A stretch of DNA of 64,000 nt from Sediminibacterium roseum (GCF_009939005.1 NZ_JAACJS010000006.1:59862-123861); one strand, 5' to 3'; counted from the stretch's first letter, positions 9,432-18,993 are shown. Numbers and translations are program-made. The notes: a model not told the origin generated them from the sequence alone.

Positions 9432-9450
9432 TCGCGTTTGATGTAACTGC

Positions 9451-12330
9451 CTACATCCCAAGCTCCAGCTTCACAAACCGCGCCGTATGGCTCTTTGTTA
9501 CATTGACCATTTTTTCAGGCACGCCCTCAAATAAAATGGTTCCGCCTCCATCGCCCCCCTCGGGGCCGAGATCGATGATGTGGTCTGCCACTTTGATCAC
9601 ATCGAGGTTGTGCTCGATCACAAGCACCGAATTGCCACGGTCCACAAGTTTGTTCAACACATCGAGCAGGTGCTGGATATCCTGGAAATGCAAACCGGTA
9701 GTTGGTTCATCAAGAATATAAAATGTTTTGCCGGTGTCTTTTTTGCTCAGCTCCGTTGCGAGCTTCACCCGTTGCGCCTCTCCGCCGCTAAGGGTTACGG
9801 CAGACTGGCCGAGTGTAATGTAGCCAAGGCCCACATCCTGCAGCACTTTTATTTTACGGTAGAGGTAATTGATCGGTTGAAAGAATTCACACGCTTCGTC
9901 AACGGTCATGTTTAATACATCACTGATCGATTTCCCTTTGTAACGGATCTCCAGTGTTTCGCGGTTGTATCTTTTGCCATTGCATTTTTCACAGTGAACA
10001 TACACATCGGGGAGAAAATTCATTTCGATCACGCGCATACCGCCGCCTTCGCAAACATCGCAACGCCCGCCTTTTACATTGAACGAAAAACGGCCCGCCG
10101 CATACCCGCGGATCTTAGCCTCGGGAATAGATGCGAACAGCGTTCTGATCTCTGTAAAAAAACCACAATAAGTGGCGGGGTTGCTGCGCGGTGTTCTCCC
10201 GATGGGCGACTGGTCGATCTCGATCACCTTATCTATGTTCTCCAATCCCTTGATGCTTTTAAAAGGCATCGGCGTAACACGGCTACCGTAACAATGTTTG
10301 GAAAGGATGGGGTACAATGTTTCATTGATCAATGTTGATTTTCCGCTTCCGCTCACACCACTCACCACGATGAGTTTGCCCAACGGGAACTTCACATCAA
10401 CATTCTTCAGGTTGTTGCCCTGCGCGCCTTTCAGCTCCAGTTGTTTCCCATTGCCTTCCCTTCTCTCTGCAGGAACCGCGATGCTCTTTTTGCCATTGAG
10501 GTACTGCGCAGTGTCTGAGTTGCTTTTCAAAACCTCCTTCGGCGTGCCTGCGGCAACAATGTTTCCACCGTAAACGCCGGCTTTGGGGCCAATGTCTACC
10601 AGGTGATCGGCAGCCATCATAATGTCCTTATCGTGTTCAACCACCAGCACACTGTTGCCGATGTCGCGCAGGTTTTGCAGGGCAACGATCAACTGGTGGT
10701 TGTCGCGCTGGTGCAGGCCAATGGAAGGTTCATCGAGTATATAAGTGATGCCCTGCAGCTGCGACCCGATCTGCGTTGCCAGGCGGATGCGTTGCGACTC
10801 GCCGCCACTGAGGCTTCGCGAGGGACGGTTGAGCGAGAGATAGGTCAGTCCCACATCCAGCAAAAACCCGACGCGCTCGCGGATCTCTTTGAGAATATCT
10901 TTTGCGATGGTGTTTTGTTTGTTGCTCAGCTTTTTTTCAACACCATCAAACCAGTTGAACAGCTTATCGAGGTTCATGTTGCTCAACTCGGCTATGTTCT
11001 TTTCATCAACTTTGAACCAGAGGCTCTCGAGTTTCAGGCGGTCGCCTTTGCAGGTGGGACAATCCTTCAGTTCCATGTATTTTTCCACCCACTCGCGCAG
11101 CACATCGGTACTGTTGCTTCCGCCGAACCATCTTTTCAACATGGGAATGATGCCTTCGAATTCTCCTTCGTAAGGCTCAACCACAGCATCCGGATCATCC
11201 TCAATATCGAGCGAAGCGCCGCCATCCGCGTTTCCGTAGAGTAAAATATTCATCGCCGCAGGCGAAAGATCCTTGATCGGTTTATCGAGATTGATCTTGT
11301 TTTTCTTCGCGATCGTTTCTACGTTCCTGAAAAGGTATGCATCACGCTGTTCACCAAGCGGTGCGATACCACCTTCCTTCACGCTTAAGTTCTTATCGGG
11401 CAGCACGGCTTCCATACTGATGCTGTATACATTGCCGAGCCCCTTACAGGTTGGGCACGCACCATAAGGAGAGTTGAAAGAAAATGCATTGGGCGATGGC
11501 TCTTCGTAACTGATGCCCGTATCCTCGCACATCAGCTGTTTTGAATACTGGACCGTTTTGTTAAGGTCATTGATGAGCAGGAACATGAGTTCTTTTCCCA
11601 TTTTCAATGTTTGCTGAACGCTTTGGCTCAGGCGCACCCTCATATCATCTGTAACCTGCAACCGGTCCACTACCACTTCAATATCATGGATCTTGTAACG
11701 GTCAACCTGGAGTTTTGGCGTAAGATCGAGCACCTCACCGTCAACGCGCACTTTTAAAAAGCCTTTTTTGCGGATGTCCTCAAACAACTCGCGGTAGTGC
11801 CCTTTGCGCCCGCGGATCAGGGGTGCGAGCAAGGTGATCTTTTTGTTCCTGAATTTGGCAAAGATGTTCTCCACGATCTCCTCTTCGCTGAACTTCACCA
11901 TTTTTTTGCCGGTGTTGTAGCTGTACGCTTCGCCGATCCTTGCAAAAAGCAAACGGAGAAAATCATATACTTCGGTAACTGTTCCAACAGTTGACCGCGG
12001 GTTTTTATTCGTTGTTTTCTGTTCGATGGAGATAACCGGGGAGAGACCGGTGATCTTGTCAACATCTGGCCGCTCCATATCGCCCATAAATTGCCGCGCA
12101 TAGGCGCTGAAGCTTTCCATGTACCGGCGCTGGCCCTCGTTGTAAATGGTATCAAATGCAAGCGAAGATTTTCCGCTGCCGCTCACACCCGTAAACACCA
12201 CCAGTTTGTTCTTGGGAACAGAGATGTCAATGTTCTTCAGGTTGTGCTCACGCGCGCCAAACACCTCGATGTATTCTTCCGCCGCTACGGGTTCTGCCGG
12301 TTCTTTTTTCTTGCTTGCTTGCTTTGCCAT
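9451..12330 (-). CDS. uvrA: Excinuclease ABC subunit A
   Basis: DNA-damage recognition ATPase of nucleotide excision repair, working with UvrB and UvrC. The 959 residues contain two ABC ATPase modules. The first has Walker A TGVSGSGKSSLAF and signature LSGGESQRIRLATQ; the second has Walker A SGVSGSGKSTLIN and signature LSGGEAQRVKLATE. Zinc-finger cysteines (CPTCKGLG, CPTCKGDR, CDVCEGGG, CEKCNGKRY) are intact. The N-terminus carries a short lysine/glutamate-rich extension before EYIEVFGAREHNLKNID. A TAACTTTG box lies 19 nt upstream on the minus strand. Single-copy housekeeping gene with usual length. Confidence 0.97.
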   Translation of the reverse strand: MAKQASKKKEPAEPVAAEEYIEVFGAREHNLKNIDISVPKNKLVVFTGVSGSGKSSLAFDTIYNEGQRRYMESFSAYARQFMGDMERPDVDKITGLSPVISIEQKTTNKNPRSTVGTVTEVYDFLRLLFARIGEAYSYNTGKKMVKFSEEEIVENIFAKFRNKKITLLAPLIRGRKGHYRELFEDIRKKGFLKVRVDGEVLDLTPKLQVDRYKIHDIEVVVDRLQVTDDMRVRLSQSVQQTLKMGKELMFLLINDLNKTVQYSKQLMCEDTGISYEEPSPNAFSFNSPYGACPTCKGLGNVYSISMEAVLPDKNLSVKEGGIAPLGEQRDAYLFRNVETIAKKNKINLDKPIKDLSPAAMNILLYGNADGGASLDIEDDPDAVVEPYEGEFEGIIPMLKRWFGGSNSTDVLREWVEKYMELKDCPTCKGDRLKLESLWFKVDEKNIAELSNMNLDKLFNWFDGVEKKLSNKQNTIAKDILKEIRERVGFLLDVGLTYLSLNRPSRSLSGGESQRIRLATQIGSQLQGITYILDEPSIGLHQRDNHQLIVALQNLRDIGNSVLVVEHDKDIMMAADHLVDIGPKAGVYGGNIVAAGTPKEVLKSNSDTAQYLNGKKSIAVPAERREGNGKQLELKGAQGNNLKNVDVKFPLGKLIVVSGVSGSGKSTLINETLYPILSKHCYGSRVTPMPFKSIKGLENIDKVIEIDQSPIGRTPRSNPATYCGFFTEIRTLFASIPEAKIRGYAAGRFSFNVKGGRCDVCEGGGMRVIEMNFLPDVYVHCEKCNGKRYNRETLEIRYKGKSISDVLNMTVDEACEFFQPINYLYRKIKVLQDVGLGYITLGQSAVTLSGGEAQRVKLATELSKKDTGKTFYILDEPTTGLHFQDIQHLLDVLNKLVDRGNSVLVIEHNLDVIKVADHIIDLGPEGGDGGGTILFEGVPEKMVNVTKSHTARFVKLELGM

Positions 12331-12349
12331 GCCGATTGGAGATAAGTTC

Positions 12350-12357
12350 CAAAGTTA
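12350..12357 (-). promoter_or_regulatory. -7 box TAACTTTG before uvrA
   Basis: Perfect TAnnTTTG on the minus strand, 19 nt from the uvrA start codon. No clear TTTG at the usual distance upstream. Confidence 0.45.
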
Positions 12358-12689
12358 GTAACAATACTAACCTTTTTTGGTTTTTTTCCTAAAAAATTTA
12401 GTTTTTTATTGAAAACACATTACCATAAATTACATATTACCGCTTGAAAAACTGTCTGCATCTGTTGCGGCCGACTTTCAACTTGCAAAGGCATTCGCCG
12501 GCGGCACATACTATACCTCCTTATAATTCTATGCCACGCTCTTGCGATCTGCAAAAGCGGGTTGATTGCAGATGATGCTGTGGCGTCCGGGTTTGGCGGC
12601 CGGCGGTCGTTCTGAAAATATTTTTTCGGCCCAAACCCTTTCTGGCATTGAGTTTCACGAATATTCCTACCAATTTGGTAGATTTTTAT
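12358..12689. other. Intergenic region between uvrA and the SAM riboswitch
   Basis: No credible ORF or RNA seen. The uvrA-proximal 70 bases are A/T-rich. A short palindrome CTACCA-ATT-TGGTAG (12669-12683) lies just upstream of the riboswitch promoter and could be an operator. Confidence 0.4.
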
Positions 12690-12722
12690 TTTGGAAATAT
12701 CAGAACTCTGCCTGTATCTTTG
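12690..12722 (+). promoter_or_regulatory. Promoter of the SAM riboswitch/methionine operon
   Basis: TTTG at 12690-12693, 21-nt spacer, TATCTTTG at 12715-12722: a full match to the Bacteroidota promoter. Transcription would start around 12728, just before the riboswitch P1 stem. Confidence 0.8.
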
Positions 12723-12739
12723 TTCCAGTTCTTTATCAT

Positions 12740-12854
12740 ACTTATCAAGAAAGGCAGAGGGATTAAGGCCCGATGAAGCCTTGGCAACCCATACAATTCA
12801 CTCAATTGTATGAAGGTGCCAACTCCTTCCGTGTGCAAACATGGAAAGATAAGT
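12740..12854 (+). ncRNA. SAM-I (S-box) riboswitch
   Basis: S-adenosylmethionine-sensing leader. The core fits the S-box consensus: P1 5' strand ACTTATC, then AAGA, GCAGAGGGA, GGCCC, TGAAGCC, TTGGCAACC, a P3 hairpin ATACAATTCACTCAATTGTAT, AAGGTGCCAACTCC and P1 3' strand GATAAGT. Bases 12850-12858 (TAAGTCAGA) are complementary to 12909-12917 (TCTGACTTA) in the 5' arm and loop of the downstream terminator. High SAM would therefore form P1 and free the terminator; low SAM would form the antiterminator. It controls the sulfhydrylase/gamma-synthase and probably homoserine dehydrogenase genes downstream. Confidence 0.95.
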
Positions 12855-12902
12855 CAGAGTAAAAGTTTGCAAATTGTTCCGCTCCGCGGAAATAAAATAC
12901 CA

Positions 12903-12935
12903 AGCTCATCTGACTTACAGATGAGCTTTTTTTTT
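12903..12935 (+). terminator. Riboswitch-controlled rho-independent terminator
   Basis: Ten-bp perfect stem AGCTCATCTG/CAGATGAGCT with loop ACTTA, followed by nine T. Its 5' arm and loop contain the sequence that can pair with the riboswitch 3' P1 region. Confidence 0.93.
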
Positions 12936-13060
12936 GCCCCACGGGGCAGGCTCCCTGTAAGTTTTTGTACTCGGCCTCCCTTGTTAAGTATGCCTGGAAT
13001 TTTTACAACATTCTGAACCTTCTTTTTGCCGGCGGGCAGGGAGATAAAAACTTAACAACC

Positions 13061-14239
13061 ATGAGTACAGCAACACAGTTGATTCACAGCATCCCGGTAG
13101 ATCCATTGACAGGCGCGGTTTCTGTGCCTATTTACCAGACTTCCACTTTTGTGCAGGAAGCGCCTGGTGTGAACAAAGGTTACGACTATGCGCGCAGCGG
13201 CAACCCTACGCGGGCAACATTGGAGCAGCTGATCGCACAGCTTGAAAAAGGCGCGGTTGGCGCCGCATTCAGCAGCGGTCTTGCCGCAATTGATGCGGTG
13301 GTAAAACTGTTGCAGAGCGGTGATGAAATTTTAGCGGTGGATGATATTTACGGCGGCGCCTTCAGGCTCTTCACCAATATCTACGAAAAATTCGGCATCA
13401 GCGTGAACTATGTAGATACTTCCGCTGTTGAGAATGTATTCAATGCCATCACGCCAAAAACAAAGCTGATCTGGCTCGAAACACCAACCAATCCAACCCT
13501 GAAGATCTCAGACATCGAAGCCATCGCCAGGGTAGCAAAGGCGCACAACTGCCTGCTTTGTGTAGACAATACCTTCGCATCGCCCGTATTGCAGCAGCCG
13601 ATTGCACTGGGCGCGGATCTCGTGATCCACAGCGCCACCAAATACCTCGGCGGGCACAGCGACCTGATTGCCGGTGTGGTTGTAACGAAAGAAAAAGAGC
13701 TTGGTGAAAAAATAAAATACATCCAGAATGCATGCGGGGCCATTCTCGCGCCGTTCGACAGCTGGCTGGTAATCCGTGGGATTGAAACACTTCACCTTCG
13801 TGTAAAACAACATTGCGCAAGCGCACTCACCATTGCAGCATTTTTAGAAAACCATCCTGCTGTTGACAAAGTGTTTTACCCCGGGTTGAAATCACATCCC
13901 AACCACATCACCGCAAAAAAACAAGCAAAAGGTTTCGGCGGCATCGTTTCTTTCACGTTGAAAAACGATACGGAAGAAGCAGCCATTGAATTTGTAACAC
14001 AGACAAAACTGTTCAAGCTCGCAGAAAGCCTGGGCGGCATCAAAAGCCTGGTATCGCACCCGGCGAACATGACACACAAATCCATCCCCGCGGAAAAAAG
14101 AAAAGCGGCAGGGGTGGCGGATAGCCTGATCCGGTTGTCTGTAGGACTGGAAGATGCAGAGGACCTTGTTGTTGACCTTGAACAGGCCCTGGAAAAAACA
14201 AGCGCAGGTAAAAAAGAAAACATCCTGACGCGGTCGTAG
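13061..14239 (+). CDS. Trans-sulfuration PLP enzyme (cystathionine gamma-synthase/-lyase or O-acylhomoserine sulfhydrylase type)
   Basis: Cys/Met-metabolism PLP enzyme, 392 residues from ATG 13061; a longer frame from 12965 would include leader sequence. The motifs are SGLAAIDAVVKLL, the ETPTNPTLKISDIEAIA stretch, DNTFASPVLQQP and the PLP-lysine site HSATKYLGGHSD. The ending SLGGIKSLVSHPANMTH is typical of MetB/MccB proteins. Placement under a SAM riboswitch and before homoserine dehydrogenase argues for methionine synthesis (gamma-synthase or sulfhydrylase) rather than cysteine formation. Sequence alone does not separate these activities. Confidence 0.9.
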   Translation: MSTATQLIHSIPVDPLTGAVSVPIYQTSTFVQEAPGVNKGYDYARSGNPTRATLEQLIAQLEKGAVGAAFSSGLAAIDAVVKLLQSGDEILAVDDIYGGAFRLFTNIYEKFGISVNYVDTSAVENVFNAITPKTKLIWLETPTNPTLKISDIEAIARVAKAHNCLLCVDNTFASPVLQQPIALGADLVIHSATKYLGGHSDLIAGVVVTKEKELGEKIKYIQNACGAILAPFDSWLVIRGIETLHLRVKQHCASALTIAAFLENHPAVDKVFYPGLKSHPNHITAKKQAKGFGGIVSFTLKNDTEEAAIEFVTQTKLFKLAESLGGIKSLVSHPANMTHKSIPAEKRKAAGVADSLIRLSVGLEDAEDLVVDLEQALEKTSAGKKENILTRS

Positions 14240-14319
14240 GAACAGGTTCGAACATCGATCATCAAGATAAAAAGCAACCAGCAATTCATAACAATAAAAC
14301 ATTCCAACCAGAGCTCAAT

Positions 14320-15576
14320 ATGGACGCACACAAGCAGTTAACAATCGGATTATTTGGATTTGGCGTAGTAGGCGAGGGTTTGTACAAGGTACTCCAGCAA
14401 ACACCTTCGTTGAAAGCAAGCATTAAAAAAGTTTGTATCAAAAACCCGGGCAAGAAAAGGGAAGCGCCGGCTTCTTTGTTTACCACCAACAAGGAGGAAC
14501 TGCTGTTCGACAACGACATCAACGTGATCGTTGAAGTGATCGATGATGCCAATGCCGCCTTTGAGATCGTGTCCATCGCTTTGCGCAACGGGAAAGCGGT
14601 GGTGAGCGCGAGTAAAAAAATGATCGCGGAGCATTTGCCAGAGATCCTGCAGCTGCAGCAGGAAACAGGGCTTCCTTTTCTCTGTGAGTCGGCCGCCTGC
14701 GCGTCTATCCCTGTGATCAGGAACCTGGAAGAGTATTACGACAACGACCTGCTGCATTCTATCAAAGCGATCGTGAACGGGTCAACCAATTTTATTCTCA
14801 CCAAGATGTTTGAAGACAAACTGAGTTTCCAGGATGCATTGATCCTTGCCCAACAACTCGGTTTCGCCGAAAGCAATCCCAAACTGGATGTTGAAGGATA
14901 TGATGCCCTGAACAAATGGACCATCCTGCTCAACCATGCTTATGGTATTGTGGAGCACCCGGATAATATTTTGTTCACCGGTATCCAAAACATCCAGTTG
15001 AGCGATGCCGTGGTTGCGAAAGAAAAAAACTTCGACATCAAACTCATCGCGCAGGCGAAAAAATTAAAGAACGGAAAAGTGGCCGCATTTGTATTACCGC
15101 AATTCGTTAAAACGGACGAACCCCTGTCGTTTGTAAAAAATGAATACAATGGCGTTGTGATTGAAAGCGGTTTTGCCGACAAACAATTCTTCTACGGAAA
15201 AGGGGCCGGCAGTTTCCCTACCGCTTCTGCGGTATTGAGTGATATTGCCGCGCTGCGCTACAATTACAAATACGAATACAAAAAGCTTTACCACCACACG
15301 CCGCACGAGCTCACCAATGATTTCTTCTTGAAAGTATATGTAAGCTTCGACGACTGGAAATACATCCCGAGGGAAAATTTTGAATGGATCGAAGAATGGC
15401 ACGCAGATGCCGACAGGAAATACCTTGTTGGTGTTTTACACGTAAACCACCTCACCAACGGAACCTGGTGGAAGGAGAACGGTGTTTCGCTGATACTTAC
15501 CACGGAGCCAGTGATCGACAATCTTGATATCATCAACCTGAAAAAAAGAAGCCTCGAACTGGCGGGGATCGTTTGA
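14320..15576 (+). CDS. hom: Homoserine dehydrogenase
   Basis: Reduces aspartate semialdehyde to homoserine, the branch point to threonine and methionine. The 418-residue protein has the NAD(P)-binding motif GFGVVGEGLYKVL at its N-terminus and a substrate-domain signature (IVNGSTNFILTKM, then GFAESNPKLDVEGYDALNKW). The late lysine segment is GKGAGSFPTASAVLSDI. The C-terminal ~90 residues lack a clear ACT signature. It is 80 bases downstream of the trans-sulfuration gene and is probably co-transcribed, hence under the SAM riboswitch. A terminator follows at 15643. Confidence 0.94.
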   Translation: MDAHKQLTIGLFGFGVVGEGLYKVLQQTPSLKASIKKVCIKNPGKKREAPASLFTTNKEELLFDNDINVIVEVIDDANAAFEIVSIALRNGKAVVSASKKMIAEHLPEILQLQQETGLPFLCESAACASIPVIRNLEEYYDNDLLHSIKAIVNGSTNFILTKMFEDKLSFQDALILAQQLGFAESNPKLDVEGYDALNKWTILLNHAYGIVEHPDNILFTGIQNIQLSDAVVAKEKNFDIKLIAQAKKLKNGKVAAFVLPQFVKTDEPLSFVKNEYNGVVIESGFADKQFFYGKGAGSFPTASAVLSDIAALRYNYKYEYKKLYHHTPHELTNDFFLKVYVSFDDWKYIPRENFEWIEEWHADADRKYLVGVLHVNHLTNGTWWKENGVSLILTTEPVIDNLDIINLKKRSLELAGIV

Positions 15577-15642
15577 TCTTTGGTGATGGATCAATTTACC
15601 GGTGCCTGTTAACTTTTTTCATACACTTTTGTTTTGTGAGTA

Positions 15643-15668
15643 CCCTCCGTGAAAGCGGAGGGTTTTTT
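15643..15668 (+). terminator. Terminator after hom
   Basis: Stem CCCTCCG/CGGAGGG with loop TGAAAG, then six T. Confidence 0.85.
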
Positions 15669-15762
15669 ATGCCGGATATGGATCGATGGGTTACATTTGT
15701 CTATCGTTCAAATTGGTCAACCCGCCCGGCGTTGCGCAATTGCACGATTCATCCCAACGCCT

Positions 15763-16392
15763 ATGCGCAGAAACAACGCACTGCTTCCTGGTATCATACT
15801 CACAACGGTGTTGGGTGTGCTTCTTGTTGTAATGTCGTTGATCGTAGGGCGCAATGAACTTTTTCTTGTTCTCAACACCAACCTTGGCCCCGCGGCTGAT
15901 CTTTTTTTCAGGTACTGGACCAATGTTGGCGACGGCGCGATGTGGGTGCCGGTAGCCATCCTGTTCTTTATGTATCGCAGGAAAAATATCTTGTTGCTGA
16001 TTGCCGCTGTGCTTTTTTCAACCATCATTACGCAGGTAACCAAGATCTATCTTGTTCCGGCAGAGCCACGGCCCACGGTTGCGATCACGGGTTTTGAGAT
16101 CCATACCGTGCCCGGTGTTGAGCTGCATACAGCGTATAGTTTTCCTTCAGGACATACCGCTACCGCCTTCACTATTTTTTTGCTGGCCTGTATGCTTGTT
16201 AAAAAAAGATGGGTATTGCCGGCGGGCTTTGTTGCAGCGTTGCTGGTGGCTTACTCACGCGTGTACCTGGCACAACATTTCCCGCTCGACCTCGGCGGGG
16301 GGATGATCGCGGCGGCGCTCACGATTTTACTTTCGTTGCTGGTGCAGAACAGTTGGCAGAGACCAAGAAAACCTGAACCGGGAAACATTTAA
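15763..16392 (+). CDS. PAP2 family membrane phosphatase
   Basis: Membrane acid phosphatase of the PAP2 superfamily, 209 residues from ATG 15763 (MRRNNALLPG). A longer frame starts at 15649, inside the preceding terminator, and is unlikely. The three catalytic motifs are present: K-x6-RP (KIYLVPAEPRP), PSGHTAT, and SR-x5-H-x3-D (SRVYLAQHFPLD). About six hydrophobic helices surround them. Substrates of the family include phosphatidic acid, undecaprenyl pyrophosphate and lipid A phosphates; none can be chosen here. Confidence 0.9.
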   Translation: MRRNNALLPGIILTTVLGVLLVVMSLIVGRNELFLVLNTNLGPAADLFFRYWTNVGDGAMWVPVAILFFMYRRKNILLLIAAVLFSTIITQVTKIYLVPAEPRPTVAITGFEIHTVPGVELHTAYSFPSGHTATAFTIFLLACMLVKKRWVLPAGFVAALLVAYSRVYLAQHFPLDLGGGMIAAALTILLSLLVQNSWQRPRKPEPGNI

Positions 16393-16396
16393 AAGA

Positions 16397-16425
16397 AAGG
16401 CCGATGAAAGATCACCGGCCTTATT
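16397..16425. terminator. Hairpin between convergent PAP2 and M28 genes
   Basis: Stem AAGGCCG/CGGCCTT with a 12-base loop and a weak T-rich tail on the plus strand. Probably terminates the PAP2 transcript. Confidence 0.5.
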
Positions 16426-16466
16426 ACGATTTCAAAGTATTTTCTCATTTGATGTGCAGTGCGCAA

Positions 16467-17936
16467 CTACCATCTCCACTCTCCTGCTATCTGCAAAGGT
16501 TCTTTCAGGTTGTTCCTGAGAAGGAAATCCCTGGTTTCTTCATCGCTGAAATGTTTCGCCTTCAGATCGTGTGAATCGGCAATGCCGTAGAGCAGCATGG
16601 CGCTGAAGCGGACTGTGTTCTTCATTCCTTTCTCATCAACAAGGTTGAAGCCGTCGCAGTCGGCATGGTAGCAAGGGCCTGCATTGTTGGGCAGCTTTCC
16701 GCCCGCGCCACCGCCTGTTGGTACGCCATGAAGCATAAATGGCTGGTGGTCGCTGTGCAGTCCTGCGCCACTGCGAAAGCTGTTCTGAAACCCGTTGTCG
16801 ATTGATTTTGCGATGGCGCCGATGGATTGAAACAATTCTTCACTTTCTTTTGCCGTGGTTGAATAACCGGTCGGATCGTTCGTCATATCATAGTTGAGCA
16901 TGTAACGGATCTGGTCAATGCTTTTGTCTTTCACTGCTTTTTCTACATACGCCTTCGATCCGAGCAGGCCTTCTTCTTCTCCCATAAACATCACAAACTC
17001 CACTGTTCTTTCCGGTTTCAGGTTGAGCGCCTTGAAGGTGCGTGCCATATCGAGCACGGAGAAGGAGCCGATGCCATTGTCGATCGCGCCGGTGGCAAGA
17101 TCCCAGCTATCGAGGTGGCCGCCTACAATTACTTTTTCTTTTGGCAGTGTTGTTCCTTTGATCGTTGCGATCACATTGCGCGCCTTGATCATGCCGGAAA
17201 AATTCGTCATGCTAATGTGACTGTACAATTTGCCCGAAGCCAGTTGCCCGCGCAATTTCAATCCTTCTTCTTTCGAGATACAAACGGCCGGGATGGGAAT
17301 GAGTTTGCCTGTTACGGAAGCGGTTCCTGTTAAAAGGATGCCGCCGTCTGCCGTATTCACGATAATGATCCCTTTTGCACCGTATTTTGTTGCGATGGCT
17401 GTTTTTTCAGAGCGGTGAAGTGTTTTGGTTCCTTCCTTTGAACCCGGCAATACGCCGAGGTATACCAGTGCGATCTTGCCTTTTACTTTTTCTTTCTGCG
17501 CATCGCTTGCATAATCTTCTTCGAGCCCGTTGCCCATGTCAACCACTTCCAGTGTAACATCTGAAGACACGGGTGAGTGCGCGAGTGTAACGGCTTTCAG
17601 CGGTTGCTGGTCTTTTTCATTTGGGCCGATGGTAACAGACAAATTACCCCTGCTCCAGCTTTCCACTTCAAAGGGTTGAAAACGGACGTCCTTGAACCCA
17701 TAGGATTTCAAAAGATCATAAGCAAACTGCTCTGCTTTTTTACCATTTTCAGAACCCGTGAGGCGGTGCCCGATGGTTTCGGTGGCGCGTTTGAGGCTGC
17801 TGTACGCTTTTGAATTGTTCTGTACTTCCTGGTTGATACCTGCAAAAATATTGTTCCATTCGGGTTTCGCCTGGGCAGAAACGAATGCGGTTGAGAGCAA
17901 ACCGAAACAGGTAAGCAGTGTGTAGATTTTTTTCAT
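16467..17936 (-). CDS. Exported M28 family peptidase with PA domain
   Basis: Secreted zinc carboxy-/aminopeptidase, 489 residues. The signal peptide is residues 1-22 (ending VSAQ). A protease-associated (PA) domain (about residues 110-245; KGKIALVYLG ... GAKGIIIVN) is inserted before the metal-binding domain. M28 ligands follow: GGHLDSWDLATGAIDNGIG (H and D), GEEEGLLGSKAY (E), NYDMTNDP (D) and a late CYHADCD (H). It resembles plasma glutamate carboxypeptidase-like enzymes. It is distinct from the M28 protein at 5824, which lacks the PA domain. Probably takes part in nutrient peptide breakdown in the periplasm. Confidence 0.9.
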   Translation of the reverse strand: MKKIYTLLTCFGLLSTAFVSAQAKPEWNNIFAGINQEVQNNSKAYSSLKRATETIGHRLTGSENGKKAEQFAYDLLKSYGFKDVRFQPFEVESWSRGNLSVTIGPNEKDQQPLKAVTLAHSPVSSDVTLEVVDMGNGLEEDYASDAQKEKVKGKIALVYLGVLPGSKEGTKTLHRSEKTAIATKYGAKGIIIVNTADGGILLTGTASVTGKLIPIPAVCISKEEGLKLRGQLASGKLYSHISMTNFSGMIKARNVIATIKGTTLPKEKVIVGGHLDSWDLATGAIDNGIGSFSVLDMARTFKALNLKPERTVEFVMFMGEEEGLLGSKAYVEKAVKDKSIDQIRYMLNYDMTNDPTGYSTTAKESEELFQSIGAIAKSIDNGFQNSFRSGAGLHSDHQPFMLHGVPTGGGAGGKLPNNAGPCYHADCDGFNLVDEKGMKNTVRFSAMLLYGIADSHDLKAKHFSDEETRDFLLRNNLKEPLQIAGEWRW

Positions 17937-18005
17937 GTAGGTGGTGATTGAATAAGTTCAGCGAACAAAAAACAAGGGCATCAAGATAGTATTTTATTTC
18001 CTGTT

Positions 18006-18896
18006 TTAACCCGGAAATACTTTCACCGTGTTGGCAGAGAGGAGCCGGTGCACATCGTCGGTGTTGCCCTTGAACGGCCCGAAGGATTGGATGTTGAGTG
18101 TTGCCATGGCCGCCGCAAATTCGCCCGCATCCTGGATCGCGTTTCCTTTGCTACGCTTGTAAAGATAACCCGCCATGTAGGTATCGCCGCAACCCGTGGC
18201 ATCTACTACGGCCGTGGGTTTGAAGGCGGGTATGTCGTAAAAAACATCGTCTGCATATATTACGGAACCCTTGCTGCCGAGTGTGATCACCACTTCCTTC
18301 ACACCCCAGCGGGCCAGTGTTTTCGCGCCCTCGCGCACATCGCTCTCGCCGGTGAGTTTTTCCATTTCGGTCTCATTGGCTTTGAGGATATGGATAAAAG
18401 GCAATGCCTCCTTTTTCTGTGCCCAGTCTACCGGGTGAACATCTTCTCCCCTCACCTCGCGCAAATAACCCTGTACATCGAGCGATACCTTTCCCTTGGC
18501 CGCAAGTTCTTTGATCAATGCCACCGGAATATCATCTGCCAGCAAAGGGCCAAGATGGTACACGGCTGCGTGGATATGCTTCATTCCGCCCAGGCCAAAT
18601 GCATCTGCTTTCTGCGATACTTTCTGTATGCGGTGATCGCGGTTCTCAGGATAAATGTTTTCAAAATAAACGGTATGCACACTCGGTAAAACAGTGATGC
18701 CTATGTTTTTTTCCCGTAGCTCCTCCACGGTATCCATTTCTTTTTCTGCCAGCGAGGTTACCAGGTGGTAACCAATATCCATATTGCTGATCGCATTGGA
18801 AAAATAAAACGAAGTGCCCCCTGCCATATAAACCACCTGTTCGGGTGTCACCACTTTATCCAACGTAATATGTCCAATGCAACAGATATCGTACAT
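18006..18896 (-). CDS. PfkB family carbohydrate kinase
   Basis: Ribokinase-superfamily sugar or nucleoside kinase, 296 residues. N-terminal GHITLDKVV and AGGTSFYFSNAI form the substrate side. ILKANETEMEKLTG is the PfkB N-x-x-E element. VVDATGCGDTYMAGYLY holds the anion hole and the catalytic aspartate. The substrate cannot be assigned from sequence. A perfect TACTTTTG box lies 22 nt upstream on the minus strand. Flanked by a peptidase and by two-component genes, with no sugar transport nearby. Confidence 0.88.
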   Translation of the reverse strand: MYDICCIGHITLDKVVTPEQVVYMAGGTSFYFSNAISNMDIGYHLVTSLAEKEMDTVEELREKNIGITVLPSVHTVYFENIYPENRDHRIQKVSQKADAFGLGGMKHIHAAVYHLGPLLADDIPVALIKELAAKGKVSLDVQGYLREVRGEDVHPVDWAQKKEALPFIHILKANETEMEKLTGESDVREGAKTLARWGVKEVVITLGSKGSVIYADDVFYDIPAFKPTAVVDATGCGDTYMAGYLYKRSKGNAIQDAGEFAAAMATLNIQSFGPFKGNTDDVHRLLSANTVKVFPG

Positions 18897-18918
18897 GCCT
18901 GAGTTTGTGAGAGAGTGG

Positions 18919-18926
18919 CAAAAGTA
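18919..18926 (-). promoter_or_regulatory. -7 box TACTTTTG before the PfkB gene
   Basis: Perfect TAnnTTTG on the minus strand, 22 nt from the start codon. Confidence 0.45.
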
Positions 18927-18993
18927 GGGAAAAGCTGTTAGCTGTTGGCGGTTAGCCGTTGGGTTTTATTGCAAACAGCCATTGCCAACGGTT

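Noticed and set aside
16467..17936. Shadow ORFs on the opposite strand of long genes such as the M28 peptidases, uvrA and FAD enzymes
   Set aside because: They mirror the codon pattern of the real gene and contain no recognisable domain or start context.
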